DNA of 64,000 nt. Source: Stenotrophomonas rhizophila. Lineage in GTDB: Bacteria > Pseudomonadota > Gammaproteobacteria > Xanthomonadales > Xanthomonadaceae. The DNA lies in the NCBI RefSeq assembly GCF_000661955.1, contig NZ_CP007597.1, forward strand, positions 558,001-622,000, given 5' to 3'. A model generated the notes under the pieces. The model saw only the letters and a program-made list of their open reading frames with translations. It had not been told where the DNA came from and made no database searches. Position 1 is the first letter of the stretch. Each line of letters begins with the position of its first letter. Below, piece after piece: positions 53,858 to 64,000 of the stretch. The position numbers and the translations under genes were made by a program.

Positions 53858-54652
53858 ATGGCAGGCGAGGCGCTGACACCCACCTCCTACATCCAACATC
53901 ACCTGCACAACCTGACGTTCCATATGCAGGAAGGTGGTTTCTGGGCGATCCACGTCGACACCATGGTGACTTCGGTCCTGATGGGCCTGTTGATGGTGTT
54001 CGGCTTCTGGATGGCAACCCGCAAGGCCACCGCCGGCGTGCCGGGCAAGTGGCAGGCGTTCGTGGAGATCTGCCTGGAGTTCGTTGACCGCCAGGCCAAG
54101 GACACCTACCACGGCACCAGCAAGCTGGTGACCCCGATCGCCATCACGATCTTCTTCTGGATCCTCCTGATGAACCTCATCAAGATGATCCCGGCCGACT
54201 TCATCGCCCTGCCGCTGGAAGCCCTCGGCGTGCCGTACTGGAAGCCGGTCCCCACCGCCGACGTCAATGCCACCCTGGGCATGTCGATCAGCGTGTTCTT
54301 CCTGATGCTGTTCTTCGCGTTGCGTGCCAAGGGTATTGGTGGCTTCACCAAGGAATTCCTGACCGCACCGTTCGGCAAGTGGATGATGCCGTTCAACCTG
54401 ATCCTCAACATCGTCGAGTGGCTCAGCAAGCCGATCTCGCTGGCGATGCGACTGTTCGGCAACATGTTCGGCGGCGAAATCGTCTTCCTGCTGATCTGGG
54501 TGCTGGGCAGCGCGGGTATCGCCGGCGCCATCGCAGGCGGTGCATTCGGCCTGGGCTGGATGCTGTTCCATCTGCTGGTGATTCCGCTGCAGGCCTTCAT
54601 CTTCATGATGTTGTCCATCGTGTACCTGAGCCTGTCGGAAGACGCTCACTGA
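53858..54652 (+). CDS. atpB: ATP synthase subunit a
   Basis: The protein has 264 residues from ATG 53858. This is the integral subunit that forms the proton half-channels against the c-ring. The essential arginine is Arg198 in 'KPISLAMRLFGNMFGGE'. Other conserved parts are 'PGKWQAFVEICLEFVDRQAK', 'FWILLMNLIKMIPADF' and 'HLLVIPLQAFIFMMLSIVYL'. The length is close to the 271 residues of E. coli. The histidine-rich N-terminus (YIQHHLHNL) is typical. Confidence 0.96.
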   Translation: MAGEALTPTSYIQHHLHNLTFHMQEGGFWAIHVDTMVTSVLMGLLMVFGFWMATRKATAGVPGKWQAFVEICLEFVDRQAKDTYHGTSKLVTPIAITIFFWILLMNLIKMIPADFIALPLEALGVPYWKPVPTADVNATLGMSISVFFLMLFFALRAKGIGGFTKEFLTAPFGKWMMPFNLILNIVEWLSKPISLAMRLFGNMFGGEIVFLLIWVLGSAGIAGAIAGGAFGLGWMLFHLLVIPLQAFIFMMLSIVYLSLSEDAH

Positions 54653-54719
54653 GTTTTCGCTTCACCCTTCATCCGTTTGTTTCTAAACCCTTAGCTATTC
54701 AAAGTTCCAGGAGAAAACC

Positions 54720-55022
54720 ATGTACCTCGCCGTCCTGACCAACCTCGCCCAAGTCCAGAGCTCCACCGTCCTCGCCGTCGGCATCATGATCGGCCTGGCC
54801 GCGCTCGGTGCCGGTCTTGGTCTGGCCATCATGTCCGGTAAGTTCCTGGAATCGGCTGCCCGCCAGCCGGAACTGATTCCGGTCCTGCAGGTCCGCATGT
54901 TCATCACCGCCGGCCTGATCGACGCCGCGTTCATCATCTCGGTCGCCGTCGGCCTGCTGCTGGCCTTCGCCAACCCGACCATCGGCGAGTTCGTTGCCCG
55001 TCTGCCGGCCGTTGCAGGCTGA
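54720..55022 (+). CDS. atpE: ATP synthase subunit c
   Basis: The protein has 100 residues from ATG 54720, a two-helix hairpin that forms the rotor ring. Helix 1 holds the glycine-rich [19 protein letters not shown]. The polar loop is ARQPEL (Arg48-Gln49-Pro50). Helix 2 carries the proton-binding Asp68 in [12 protein letters not shown]. It is longer than the 79 residues of E. coli because both ends are extended, as in other xanthomonads. The aspartate and lack of sodium-site residues indicate proton coupling. Confidence 0.96.
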   Translation: MYLAVLTNLAQVQSSTVLAVGIMIGLAALGAGLGLAIMSGKFLESAARQPELIPVLQVRMFITAGLIDAAFIISVAVGLLLAFANPTIGEFVARLPAVAG

Positions 55023-55134
55023 TCCAGCGAAAGCGAAACGATCAGGCGCCGTGTGCGCCTGATCGCGGATGAAGGAAAGGCTGCGCCGCCTTGGGCGGCG
55101 CAACCACCCCATCACCCCAGATTGAGCGAACCCC

Positions 55135-55605
55135 ATGGATATCGGTTTTACCCTCGTTGCCCAGGCACTGGCTTTCGCCGGTCTGATCTGGATCATCGCG
55201 ACCAAGATCTGGCCGCCGTTGATGAACGCCATCGAAGAGCGCCAGCAGAAGATCGCTGAAGGCCTCGCCGCTGCTGACCGCAGCCAGAAGGATCTGGCCC
55301 AGGCGCAGGAAAAGGTCAACGAAGCACTGAAGGATGCACGCGGCAAGGCCAACGAGATCATCGACCAGGCCCACGCGCGCGCCAACCAGATCGTTGAAGC
55401 CGCCAAGAATGAAGCCATCGCCGAAGCGAACCGCCAGAAAGATCTGGCCCACGCTGAAATCGAGGCTGCCGCCAACCGTGCCCGTGAAGATCTGCGCAAG
55501 CAGGTATCCGCACTGGCCGTGAGCGGTGCCGAAAAGCTGCTCAAGCGCGAAATCGACGCCAACGCCCACAAGGCGCTGCTCGACGAGCTGGCATCGGAGA
55601 TCTGA
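55135..55605 (+). CDS. atpF: ATP synthase subunit b
   Basis: The protein has 156 residues from ATG 55135, the same length as in E. coli. One N-terminal membrane helix ([20 protein letters not shown]) is followed by '[19 protein letters not shown]' and a long charged coiled coil. It forms the peripheral stalk that holds the catalytic head against rotation. The helix is rich in alanine, glutamine and lysine, as expected. atpH follows after three bases. Confidence 0.96.
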   Translation: MDIGFTLVAQALAFAGLIWIIATKIWPPLMNAIEERQQKIAEGLAAADRSQKDLAQAQEKVNEALKDARGKANEIIDQAHARANQIVEAAKNEAIAEANRQKDLAHAEIEAAANRAREDLRKQVSALAVSGAEKLLKREIDANAHKALLDELASEI

Positions 55606-55608
55606 TCG

Positions 55609-56136
55609 ATGAGCCAGGCCCTCACGCTTGCACGCCCGTATGCCCGCGCCGCGTTCGCGACCGCGCGCGACGAAGGCACGTTCGCGCCGTGGTCGGACGC
55701 GCTTGCGTTCTCCGCCCATGTAGCCGCCGACCCACGCGTGGCGGCCTTGCTGTCGAATCCGGAACTGGACCGCGGCGATGCCGTCGCGTTGCTGGTGCCG
55801 GAATCGTCCAGCGAGACCTTCGGTCGCTTCCTGTCCATCCTGGCCGAAGCGCACCGTCTGCCGCTGCTGCCGGAAATCGCCGGTATGTACGACCAGCTGC
55901 GCGCCGACGCCGAACACGTGGTCAAGGCCACCGTGACCTCGGCCACGGAACTGTCCGCCGCTGAACTGGACGCCATCAAGGCCGCGCTGCGCAAGCGCTT
56001 CGGTCGTGAAGTGGACGTCTCGACCGCAGTCGATGCTTCGTTGATCGGCGGTGCCGTCATCGACGCCGGCGACGTGGTCATCGATGGCTCGCTCAAGGGC
56101 AAGCTGTCGCGCCTGCAGACCGCGCTCGCTAACTGA
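55609..56136 (+). CDS. atpH: ATP synthase subunit delta
   Basis: The protein has 175 residues from ATG 55609. It links the peripheral stalk to the alpha subunits. The N-terminal helical domain opens with 'TLARPYARAAFATARDEG', and the C-terminal part has 'HVVKATVTSATELSAAELDA' and 'GAVIDAGDVVIDGSLKGKLS', the usual end signature of OSCP/delta proteins. The length is normal. Position between atpF and atpA is canonical. Confidence 0.95.
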   Translation: MSQALTLARPYARAAFATARDEGTFAPWSDALAFSAHVAADPRVAALLSNPELDRGDAVALLVPESSSETFGRFLSILAEAHRLPLLPEIAGMYDQLRADAEHVVKATVTSATELSAAELDAIKAALRKRFGREVDVSTAVDASLIGGAVIDAGDVVIDGSLKGKLSRLQTALAN

Positions 56137-56180
56137 ATTCATTTAACGTCCGGCGTGATCGCCGGCACTAGGACTTGACG

Positions 56181-57728
56181 ATGGCAACCACGCTCAACCC
56201 CTCCGAAATCAGCGAACTGATCAAGAACCGCATCGAGAAGGTCAAGCTGGCCGCGGAATCGCGCAACGAAGGCACCGTGACCAGCGTGTCCGACGGCATC
56301 GTGCGCATCTTCGGTCTGGCCGACGTGATGCAGGGCGAAATGATCGAACTGCCGAACAACACCTTCGCCCTGGCCCTGAACCTGGAGCGCGACTCGGTCG
56401 GCGCCGTGGTCCTGGGTGGCTATGAGCACCTGCGCGAAGGCGACGTCGCCAAGACCACCGGTCGTATCCTGGAAGTGCCGGTGGGTCCGGAAATGCTCGG
56501 CCGCGTGGTCAACGCGCTGGGCGAGCCGATCGACGGCAAGGGCCCGATCGCTGCACAGGCCACCGCGCCGGTGGAGCGCGTTGCCCCGGGCGTGATCTGG
56601 CGCAAGTCGGTCGACCAGCCGGTGCAGACCGGTTACAAGTCGGTCGACTCCATGATTCCGATCGGCCGCGGCCAGCGCGAGCTGGTCATCGGTGACCGCC
56701 AGACCGGCAAGACCGCCCTGGCCATCGATGCGGTGATCAACCAGAAAAGCACCGGCATCAAGTGCGTGTACGTCGCGATCGGCCAGAAGGCCTCGACCGT
56801 GGCCAACATCGTGCGCAAGCTGGAAGAGAACGGCGCCCTGGCGCACACCGTGGTGGTGGCTGCCACCGCGTCCGAATCGGCCGCGATGCAGTACATCAGC
56901 GCCTACTCGGGCTGCACCATGGGTGAGTACTTCATGGACCGCGGCGAAGACGCGCTGATCGTGTACGACGATCTGTCCAAGCAGGCCGTGGCCTACCGCC
57001 AGATCTCGCTGCTGCTGAAGCGTCCGCCGGGCCGCGAAGCCTACCCGGGTGACGTGTTCTACCTGCACTCCCGCCTGCTCGAGCGCGCTGCCCGCGTGTC
57101 CGAAGAGTATGTGGAGAAGTTCACCAACGGCGCCGTCAAGGGCAAGACCGGCTCGCTCACCGCGCTGCCGATCATCGAAACCCAGGCCGGTGACGTCTCG
57201 GCGTTCGTGCCGACCAACGTGATCTCGATCACCGACGGCCAGATCTTCCTGGAAACCGATCTGTTCAACTCGGGCATCCGCCCGGCCGTGAACGCCGGTA
57301 TTTCGGTGTCGCGCGTCGGTGGTGCGGCCCAGACCAAGATCATCAAGAAGCTGTCCGGCGGCATCCGTATCTCGCTGGCCCAGTACCGCGAGCTGGCTGC
57401 GTTCGCGCAGTTCGCCTCGGACCTGGACGAAGCCACCCGCAAGCAGCTTGAGCGCGGTCAGCGCGTCACCGAGCTGATGAAGCAGAAGCAGTACGCCCCG
57501 ATGTCGATCGCCAACCAGGCGCTGACCATCTACGCCGTCAACGAGGGTTACCTCGACGACGTGCCGGTCAACAAGCTGCTGGCACTGGAAGAGGGCCTGC
57601 ACGCCCACTTCGCCAACACCCAGGGCGAGCTGATCAGCAAGATCAACGCCACCGGCGGTTGGGACAACGACATCGAAGCGGCCTTCAAGAAGGGCATCGC
57701 CGAGTTCAAGACCACCGGCAGCTGGTAA
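56181..57728 (+). CDS. atpA: ATP synthase subunit alpha
   Basis: The protein has 515 residues starting [10 protein letters not shown] at ATG 56181, with AGGA upstream; a TTG at 56175 was not used. It is the regulatory nucleotide-binding subunit of F1. The P-loop is GDRQTGKT (residues 171-178), and the '[17 protein letters not shown]' signature stands near residue 372, with Arg of the catalytic interface in that block. The N-terminus '[12 protein letters not shown]' is typical. The length matches the 513 residues of E. coli. Confidence 0.97.
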   Translation: MATTLNPSEISELIKNRIEKVKLAAESRNEGTVTSVSDGIVRIFGLADVMQGEMIELPNNTFALALNLERDSVGAVVLGGYEHLREGDVAKTTGRILEVPVGPEMLGRVVNALGEPIDGKGPIAAQATAPVERVAPGVIWRKSVDQPVQTGYKSVDSMIPIGRGQRELVIGDRQTGKTALAIDAVINQKSTGIKCVYVAIGQKASTVANIVRKLEENGALAHTVVVAATASESAAMQYISAYSGCTMGEYFMDRGEDALIVYDDLSKQAVAYRQISLLLKRPPGREAYPGDVFYLHSRLLERAARVSEEYVEKFTNGAVKGKTGSLTALPIIETQAGDVSAFVPTNVISITDGQIFLETDLFNSGIRPAVNAGISVSRVGGAAQTKIIKKLSGGIRISLAQYRELAAFAQFASDLDEATRKQLERGQRVTELMKQKQYAPMSIANQALTIYAVNEGYLDDVPVNKLLALEEGLHAHFANTQGELISKINATGGWDNDIEAAFKKGIAEFKTTGSW

Positions 57729-57773
57729 GCCGCATGTGTGGCGGGGCCTGACGGCCTCGCTTCACCGTTGAAT

Positions 57774-57799
57774 GGCAGCGGGGCAGAGCCCCGCTATAC
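57774..57799 (-). repeat. REP-like palindrome between atpA and atpG
   Basis: AGCGGGG-caga-like centre-CCCCGCT forms a perfect stem with a GTAT head on the minus strand. It lies 12 bases before the atpG start, partly over its leader. Confidence 0.6.
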
Positions 57800-57810
57800 G
57801 GGAAGAAGAG

Positions 57811-58674
57811 ATGGCAAGCGGACGCGAAATCAAAACCAAGATCAAGAGCGTGCAGAACACCCGCAAGGTGACGCGCGCGCTCGAAATGGTCTCGGCCTCC
57901 AAAATCCGCAAGGCGCAGGAGCGGATGAAGACGTCGCGTCCGTATGCGCAGGCGATGAAGCAGGTGATCGGTCACCTGGCCCAGGCCAGCACCGATTACC
58001 AGCATCCGTTCCTGGTCCAGCGTGACGAGGTGAAGCGGGTCGGTTACATCGTGATCTCCTCCGACCGCGGCCTGGCCGGCGGCCTGAACAACAACCTGTT
58101 CCGCAAGATGCTGGGCGAAGTCCGCCAGTACCAGGACAAGGGTGCCGAGATCGACGTGGTGACGGTGGGCCAGAAGGCCTCGACCTTCTTCCGCCGCATC
58201 AAGGTCAACATGGTCGGCAGCGTCACCCACATGGGCGACGTGCCGCACCTGGAACAGCTGATCGGCGTGATCAAGGTCATGCTCGATGCCTTCACCGAAG
58301 GCAAGGTCGACCGCGTGTACCTGGTCTACAACCGCTTCATCAACACGATGACGCAGAAGGCCAGCTTCGACCAGCTGCTGCCGTTGCCGGCCGCTGAGAA
58401 GCAGGTCGCGCACCACGACTGGGACTACCTGTACGAACCCGACGCCGCGACCGTGCTGGAGCACGTGATGACGCGTTACGTCGAGTCGCTGGTGTACCAG
58501 GCGGTTCTGGAAAACGTCGCGTCCGAGCATGCAGCCCGCATGGTCGCGATGAAGTCGGCAAGCGACAACGCGAACAAGCTGATCGGAACCCTGCAGCTGG
58601 TCTACAACAAGGCCCGCCAGGCAGCGATCACCCAGGAAATTTCCGAAATCGTCGGCGGCGCGGCAGCAGTCTGA
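57811..58674 (+). CDS. atpG: ATP synthase subunit gamma
   Basis: The protein has 287 residues starting [10 protein letters not shown] at ATG 57811. It is the central rotor shaft. The N-terminal helix is '[20 protein letters not shown]', the middle has '[20 protein letters not shown]', and the C-terminal helix '[17 protein letters not shown]' closes with '[20 protein letters not shown]', all strongly conserved. The length matches E. coli. A REP palindrome stands just upstream of the start. Confidence 0.96.
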   Translation: MASGREIKTKIKSVQNTRKVTRALEMVSASKIRKAQERMKTSRPYAQAMKQVIGHLAQASTDYQHPFLVQRDEVKRVGYIVISSDRGLAGGLNNNLFRKMLGEVRQYQDKGAEIDVVTVGQKASTFFRRIKVNMVGSVTHMGDVPHLEQLIGVIKVMLDAFTEGKVDRVYLVYNRFINTMTQKASFDQLLPLPAAEKQVAHHDWDYLYEPDAATVLEHVMTRYVESLVYQAVLENVASEHAARMVAMKSASDNANKLIGTLQLVYNKARQAAITQEISEIVGGAAAV

Positions 58675-58699
58675 CGCGCACAGTCAAAGCACACATTAG

Positions 58700-60118
<1,419 letters not shown>

Positions 60119-60125
60119 GGCGGCG

Positions 60126-60178
60126 GGGACGGGCACACGCCCGTCCCGACCGTGACACGGGGTGGGCATCTGCCCACC
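60126..60178 (+). repeat. Two hairpins between atpD and atpC
   Basis: GGGACGGGC-acac-GCCCGTCCC (60126-60147) and GGTGGGC-atct-GCCCACC (60161-60178) follow the atpD stop in quick succession. Neither is followed by a thymine tract. Confidence 0.65.
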
Positions 60179-60230
60179 GCTGCGGAATCCCTGCGGTGGG
60201 TCACACCCGCCCCCTAGCGAAGAGAGTTAC

Positions 60231-60653
60231 ATGAGCACCATCCGTTGCGACATCGTCAGCGCCGAGCAGGAAATCTTCCGTGGTGAAGCGACCCTGGTCG
60301 TGGCCACCGGCGAGCTGGGCGAGCTGGGCATTGCGCCCAAGCATGCCCCGCTGATCACCCGCCTGAAGCCGGGCAAGGTGGTAGTGACCACGCCGAACGG
60401 CGAGCAGCTCGACTTCGCCATTTCCGGCGGCATCCTCGAGGTGCAGCCGCAGGTGGTTACCGTGCTGGCCGACACCGCGATCCGTGCCCAGGACATCGAC
60501 GAAGCGTCGGTGCGCAAGGCCAAGGAAGAAGCCGAACGCGTGCTGGCCAACCGTGGCGAAGCCATGGACGTCGCCGAAGCCCAGCAGAAGCTGGCCGAAG
60601 CGGTGGTCCAGCTGCAGGCGCTGGAGCGCCTGCGCAAGACGCTCAAGCACTAA
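60231..60653 (+). CDS. atpC: ATP synthase subunit epsilon
   Basis: The protein has 140 residues starting [10 protein letters not shown] at ATG 60231. The N-terminal beta-sandwich carries '[20 protein letters not shown]', '[20 protein letters not shown]' and '[20 protein letters not shown]'. The C-terminal helical pair ([19 protein letters not shown], then [10 protein letters not shown]) inhibits ATP hydrolysis. It is the last gene of the operon. The length matches the family. Confidence 0.96.
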   Translation: MSTIRCDIVSAEQEIFRGEATLVVATGELGELGIAPKHAPLITRLKPGKVVVTTPNGEQLDFAISGGILEVQPQVVTVLADTAIRAQDIDEASVRKAKEEAERVLANRGEAMDVAEAQQKLAEAVVQLQALERLRKTLKH

Positions 60654-60807
60654 GCAGCTCGCCTGCTGGTGTTCGACCGCGCCGGCCTTGTGCCGGCGTT
60701 GTCGTATCTGGGCCAGCGGGCGACCCGATGGCCCGGACTGTGATCGACACGGCATCGGCGCGCGGGCAGGGCGGGCAGAATCGGCGGCATCCTTTGCCAG
60801 AGTCCTT

Positions 60808-61428
60808 ATGATGAATCCTGCACGCACCCCGCTGGTCATTGCGGTCCTTTGCAGCCTGCTGCTGTCTGCCCGCGTATCCGCGCTCGCGCCGTTGGACAGC
60901 CTGGGCGTCTGGGTACAACGGGTGGCGGCGCGCAACGCGATCGCCCACGACGTGGCGGCCTACAAGTTTGTTGCCGGACGCCCGATCGAAGACCCGCAGC
61001 GCGAGGCAGCCGTGCTCGCCGGAAAGCGCGACCGCGCCGTGCAGCTGGGACTGGACCCGGACGCGGTGGAGGCCGCCTACCGCCAGCTGATCGAGGCCAA
61101 CAAGTTGCTGCAGCACGTCGATATCCAGCATTTCCTGCTGGGCAGGACGCCCTCGCCGCCGCCGTCGCTGGACGCCATTCGCGAACGCATCGATACCCTC
61201 GATGAGCGCCTGCTCTCACACTGGGCGCAGTTGGACGATGTGCGGTCCGCCCCGGACTGCCCGCGCCAGCTGGCGCGGGCCATCGCCCGGCAGGGCACGC
61301 AGAGCGAGCCGCTGGATGACGCTACGCGCATTGCCCTGGTGCGGGCCACGCTGGGCTTCTGCCCGCACGACGGGGTGCCAGCCGGGGGCGCAGCCGGTGC
61401 GGCGCAGAATGACGCCGCCGGGCATTGA
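60808..61428 (+). CDS. Exported chorismate mutase (AroQ-gamma type)
   Basis: The protein has 206 residues starting MMNPARTPLV at ATG 60808; a second ATG follows at 60811. A signal peptide (LVIAVLCSLLLSARVSA) is followed by an all-helical domain of the periplasmic AroQ class: 'LDSLGVWVQRVAARNAIAHD', 'AAYKFVAGRPIEDPQREAAV' and 'EAAYRQLIEANKLLQHVDIQ'. These enzymes convert chorismate to prephenate outside the cytosol. Two C-terminal cysteines could form a disulfide. It lies 154 bases after atpC. The biological role of exported mutases is unclear; some occur in pathogens and plant-associated bacteria. Confidence 0.85.
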   Translation: MMNPARTPLVIAVLCSLLLSARVSALAPLDSLGVWVQRVAARNAIAHDVAAYKFVAGRPIEDPQREAAVLAGKRDRAVQLGLDPDAVEAAYRQLIEANKLLQHVDIQHFLLGRTPSPPPSLDAIRERIDTLDERLLSHWAQLDDVRSAPDCPRQLARAIARQGTQSEPLDDATRIALVRATLGFCPHDGVPAGGAAGAAQNDAAGH

Positions 61429-61527
61429 TGCTAGAAGTGCACCTGCCAGACATGCACCCGGACGTGCGCGGCCGGAGACTGTCATGCAGGCATTCGAAAC
61501 CCCTGACCGTTCAATCAAGGAATGACC

Positions 61528-61887
61528 ATGTTCAAGAACGCATTGATTCTCGCAGTGGCCCTCACCGGCCTGGTGGCGTGTGGCAAGAAGGACGACGCAG
61601 CCGCGCCGGCCACCCCGACCCCGGCGGCGGCTGCGCCGACCACCGCTGCCCCGGTTGCTGACGCCGGCATCGGCGCGGGCCTGCCGCAGGCCTGCGAGGC
61701 CTACCTGACCCGCGCCAAGGCCTGCTTCGACAAGTCCAACCCGCAGACGGCCGCTGCCTTCCAGCAGGGCGTGGACCAGGCCAAGGCCCAGTGGGCCACC
61801 ATGCAGGACAAGACCGCGCTGGAAGCCGGCTGCAAGTCGGCCAACGACCAGTTCGCCCAGGTGGTCAGCGCGCTGAAGTGCGAATAA
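61528..61887 (+). CDS. Small lipoprotein (DUF5339-like)
   Basis: The protein has 119 residues starting MFKNALILAV at ATG 61528, with AAGGA seven bases upstream; an ATG at 61522 was not used. The lipobox LVACG places the lipid cysteine at ~18. An alanine/proline linker leads to a domain with three cysteines (ACEAYLTRAKACFD and AGCKSANDQF), plus the terminal KCE. This pattern fits the DUF5339 family. Its function is not known to me. A GC hairpin follows the stop. Confidence 0.75.
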   Translation: MFKNALILAVALTGLVACGKKDDAAAPATPTPAAAAPTTAAPVADAGIGAGLPQACEAYLTRAKACFDKSNPQTAAAFQQGVDQAKAQWATMQDKTALEAGCKSANDQFAQVVSALKCE

Positions 61888-61898
61888 GGTGACCCCGG

Positions 61899-61921
61899 CC
61901 GGGCACCGCACCGGTGCCCGG
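61899..61921. terminator. Hairpin between convergent lipoprotein and gtrA-type genes
   Basis: CCGGGCACCG and CGGTGCCCGG pair around three bases, 12 bases after the lipoprotein stop. There is no clear thymine tract. Confidence 0.5.
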
Positions 61922-61937
61922 TTCCTGCGCCGGCCGC

Positions 61938-62321
61938 TCAGCGGTAGACGAAGCGCCGCAACAGCAGGAACGAGACGGCGGCCAGACCGCCTTCGACGAC
62001 CGGTTTGGCCAGCCAGGCATAGGCCAGGCCAAGGTGGTGCGCCGTCGTGCTCACCAACAGCGTACTGACCACGGTCAACAGCAGCCACAGCGCCAGGAAC
62101 CGTGCGAACCGCGCCCAACCGAGGCGGTGGTCGCCGTCGGCAGCGAACGTATAGCGACCGTTGAGCCAGAACCCCAGCAGCATCCCGCATACCCGGCCCA
62201 GCACGTTGGCCGGCACGGTCGGCACGCCCAATGCCGTGGCACCGACGAACACCGCCCAGTCCACGACCAACTGCACCAGGCCGATCAGGATGAAGCGGCT
62301 GCCTTGGCGGATCAGACTCAC
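61938..62321 (-). CDS. GtrA-family small membrane protein
   Basis: The protein has 127 residues with four membrane segments. It begins '[20 protein letters not shown]' and has '[20 protein letters not shown]', the conserved middle of GtrA proteins, which help move polyprenyl-linked sugars across the inner membrane. The last segment ends '[11 protein letters not shown]'. The sugar pathway is not evident, since no glycosyltransferase is adjacent. It is divergent from glmU with an 86-base gap. Confidence 0.85.
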   Translation of the reverse strand: MSLIRQGSRFILIGLVQLVVDWAVFVGATALGVPTVPANVLGRVCGMLLGFWLNGRYTFAADGDHRLGWARFARFLALWLLLTVVSTLLVSTTAHHLGLAYAWLAKPVVEGGLAAVSFLLLRRFVYR

Positions 62322-62407
62322 GGGACGGCGATACCGGTGCGGAAACGCAGCATGTTAACTGTCCGCGTTCTAGAATCGCAGCCACTACCGCCCACACACG
62401 CTGCCCC

Positions 62408-63772
62408 ATGACCCAAGCCCTGCACGTCATCATCCTCGCCGCCGGCGCTGGCAAGCGCATGAAATCCGACCTGCCCAAGGTGCTGCAGCCGATTGCCGGC
62501 CGCCCGATGCTGGCCCACGTGATCGATGCCGCCCGCGACCTGCAGCCCGCCGCCATCCATGTCGTGTATGGCCACGGTGGCGATGCGGTGCGCGAGGCCT
62601 TCGCCAGCCAGACCGACCTGCTCTGGGCCGAACAGCGCGAACAGCTGGGCACCGGCCATGCGGTACAGCAGGCCATGCCGAACGTGCCCGACGCGGCCAC
62701 CGTGCTGGTGCTGTACGGCGACGTGCCGATGATCCGTACCGACACCCTGCGCCACCTGCTGGCGCAGCCGGGCCGGCTGGCGGTGCTGGTGGCTGAAGTG
62801 GCCAACCCCACCGGTTACGGCCGCATCGTGCGCAATGCCGAGGGCCGGGTCGCGGCGATCGTGGAGCAGAAGGACGCCAGCGACGAGCAGCTGGCCATCC
62901 GCACCATCAACACCGGCATCATCACCGCCGAGTCCACGGCGCTGCGCACCTGGCTGTCGCAGCTGTCCAATGCCAACGCGCAGGGCGAGTACTACCTGAC
63001 CGACGTGTTCGCCGCCGCCGCGCATGACTACACCCCGGCCGACATGGCGTTCGTCGAGGACGCGCAGGAAGCCGAGGGTGCCAACGACCCGTGGCAGCTG
63101 GCGCAGCTGGAACGCGCGTGGCAGCTGCGCGCGGTCCGGGCGCTGTGCACGCAGGGCGCGCGGGTGCTGGACCCGGCGCGCCTGGACATCCGCGGCACGG
63201 TCAGCGTCGGGCGCGACGTGCAGATCGACGTCAACGTGATCCTGGAAGGTCGGGTCGAACTGGGCGACGGCGTCAGCATCGGGCCGTTCACCCGGCTCAA
63301 GGACGTGTCGCTGGCCGCGGGCACCGTGGTCAAGGCGCATTGCGACCTCGACGGCGTGGTCAGCGAAGGCGCGGCGGACATCGGGCCGTTCGCACGCCTG
63401 CGCCCGGGCACGGTGCTGGCCGCCGGCAGCCACGTGGGCAACTTCGTGGAAACCAAGAAGGTCACGCTGGGACCGGGCAGCAAGGCCAACCACCTCACCT
63501 ACCTGGGCGACGCGGTGATCGGGGCCAAGGTCAACATCGGTGCGGGCACCATCACCTGCAACTACGACGGGGTGAACAAGTCGCAGACCACCATCGGCGA
63601 CAACGCCTTCATCGGCTCCAACAGCGCGCTGGTGGCCCCGGTGGTGATCGGCGCAGGCGCCACCATTGCCGCCGGCTCGGTCATCACCCGCACCGCCCCC
63701 GACGGCAAGCTCACCCTGGCCCGCGCACGCCAGGAAACCATCGACGGCTGGAAGCGCCCCACCAAGCGCTGA
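62408..63772 (+). CDS. glmU: Bifunctional UDP-N-acetylglucosamine pyrophosphorylase / glucosamine-1-phosphate N-acetyltransferase
   Basis: The protein has 454 residues from ATG 62408. The N-terminal uridyltransferase domain has [20 protein letters not shown], '[14 protein letters not shown]' and 'LYGDVPMI'. The C-terminal half is a left-handed beta helix with hexapeptide repeats (for example [20 protein letters not shown]), and the acetyltransferase site includes '[20 protein letters not shown]' and '[14 protein letters not shown]'. It makes UDP-GlcNAc for peptidoglycan and lipopolysaccharide. glmU beside the atp operon is a common gamma-proteobacterial arrangement. Confidence 0.97.
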   Translation: MTQALHVIILAAGAGKRMKSDLPKVLQPIAGRPMLAHVIDAARDLQPAAIHVVYGHGGDAVREAFASQTDLLWAEQREQLGTGHAVQQAMPNVPDAATVLVLYGDVPMIRTDTLRHLLAQPGRLAVLVAEVANPTGYGRIVRNAEGRVAAIVEQKDASDEQLAIRTINTGIITAESTALRTWLSQLSNANAQGEYYLTDVFAAAAHDYTPADMAFVEDAQEAEGANDPWQLAQLERAWQLRAVRALCTQGARVLDPARLDIRGTVSVGRDVQIDVNVILEGRVELGDGVSIGPFTRLKDVSLAAGTVVKAHCDLDGVVSEGAADIGPFARLRPGTVLAAGSHVGNFVETKKVTLGPGSKANHLTYLGDAVIGAKVNIGAGTITCNYDGVNKSQTTIGDNAFIGSNSALVAPVVIGAGATIAAGSVITRTAPDGKLTLARARQETIDGWKRPTKR

Positions 63773-63792
63773 CACGCGCCATCGCGCACCCG

Positions 63793-63971
63793 GTAATGCC
63801 GGCCGCTGGCCGGCAACCAGGCGATCCGGGTAGTGCCGGCCGCTGGCCGGCAACCAGGCGATCCAGGTAGTGCCGGCCGCTGGCCGGCAACCAAGCGATC
63901 CCGGTAGTGCCGGCCGCTGGCCGGCAACCCGACGATGCCAACGCCCCCGTAATGCCGGGCTCTGCCCGGCA
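63793..63971 (+). repeat. Tandem array of five GTAG-type REP palindromes
   Basis: Heads occur at 63793 (GTAA), 63830, 63867, 63904 (GTAG) and 63949 (GTAA). The first four share the stem TGCCGGCC-gct-GGCCGGCA and repeat every 37 bases exactly, with a spacer CAACCAGGCGATCC or a close variant. The fifth has TGCCGGGC-tct-GCCCGGCA. Stems are conserved with paired changes. Confidence 0.85.
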
Positions 63972-64000
63972 ACCCGATCAAACGGGCAAAAAAATCGCCA

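Noticed and set aside
63793..63971. CRISPR-like regular repeat array
   Set aside because: Each unit is a GTAG-headed palindrome with nearly identical spacers; CRISPR arrays have unique spacers. No cas genes are nearby.

Overview
The window looks like the chromosome of a Stenotrophomonas-type member of the Xanthomonadaceae. It is GC-rich, and many intergenic gaps carry short GTAG-headed palindromes of the REP class known as SMAG in S. maltophilia. It has TonB receptors, an AlgZ/AlgR-type two-component pair, a short OpgH, and an E3 (Lpd) with its own lipoyl domain. Assignment is by recognising families in the translated sequence; no database was searched.

Layout. 1-9.2 kb is accessory in character: a large winged-helix/NTPase regulator that runs off the left edge, two AefR-like TetR-type proteins of which one has lost its DNA-binding head, a tightly coupled HlyD / DUF2955 / phospholipase-D operon, a small helical protein and a relic of a TIG-domain protein. 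9.3-15.7 kb has a GIY-YIG protein, a MATE exporter, a DUF2239 protein with a probable leaderless promoter, a Fic protein with a dyad over its promoter, a 38-residue lysine-rich protein and a soluble PAS histidine kinase. 15.8-29.7 kb has a TonB receptor with a divergent AraC regulator, a GAF/GGDEF/EAL protein with only the EAL half intact, a MocR regulator divergent from an EamA exporter, a SulP transporter, a chemoreceptor with a CheR/CheB-type tail and an ArcD-like antiporter. 30.3-43 kb has a DUF2628 protein, an iron-type TonB receptor, opgH, an esterase, algZ-algR, hemC, a DUF481 protein, a WYL regulator and metQ. 43-53 kb has glpD-glpK, ompW, a family-6 DNA glycosylase, aceF-(secreted protein)-lpd and a barrel protein. 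53.4-63.8 kb has the complete atpIBEFHAGDC operon, an exported chorismate mutase, a small lipoprotein, a GtrA protein and glmU.

How the parts work together. The atp operon, aceF/lpd and glpD/glpK form a core-energy block. AlgZ/AlgR and OpgH concern the envelope, and two separate units carry TonB receptors. The left 9 kb looks like a regulated envelope-stress or efflux module.

Most unusual observation. A family of long hairpins (99-128 bp) occurs as two composite elements (29.8-30.3 kb and 42.7-43.0 kb) and one single copy (51.9 kb). All three sites lie between the 3' ends of convergent genes. The stem arms differ between copies while staying complementary, but the loops are conserved and carry a Shine-Dalgarno-like tract on one strand. 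I do not recognise this family.
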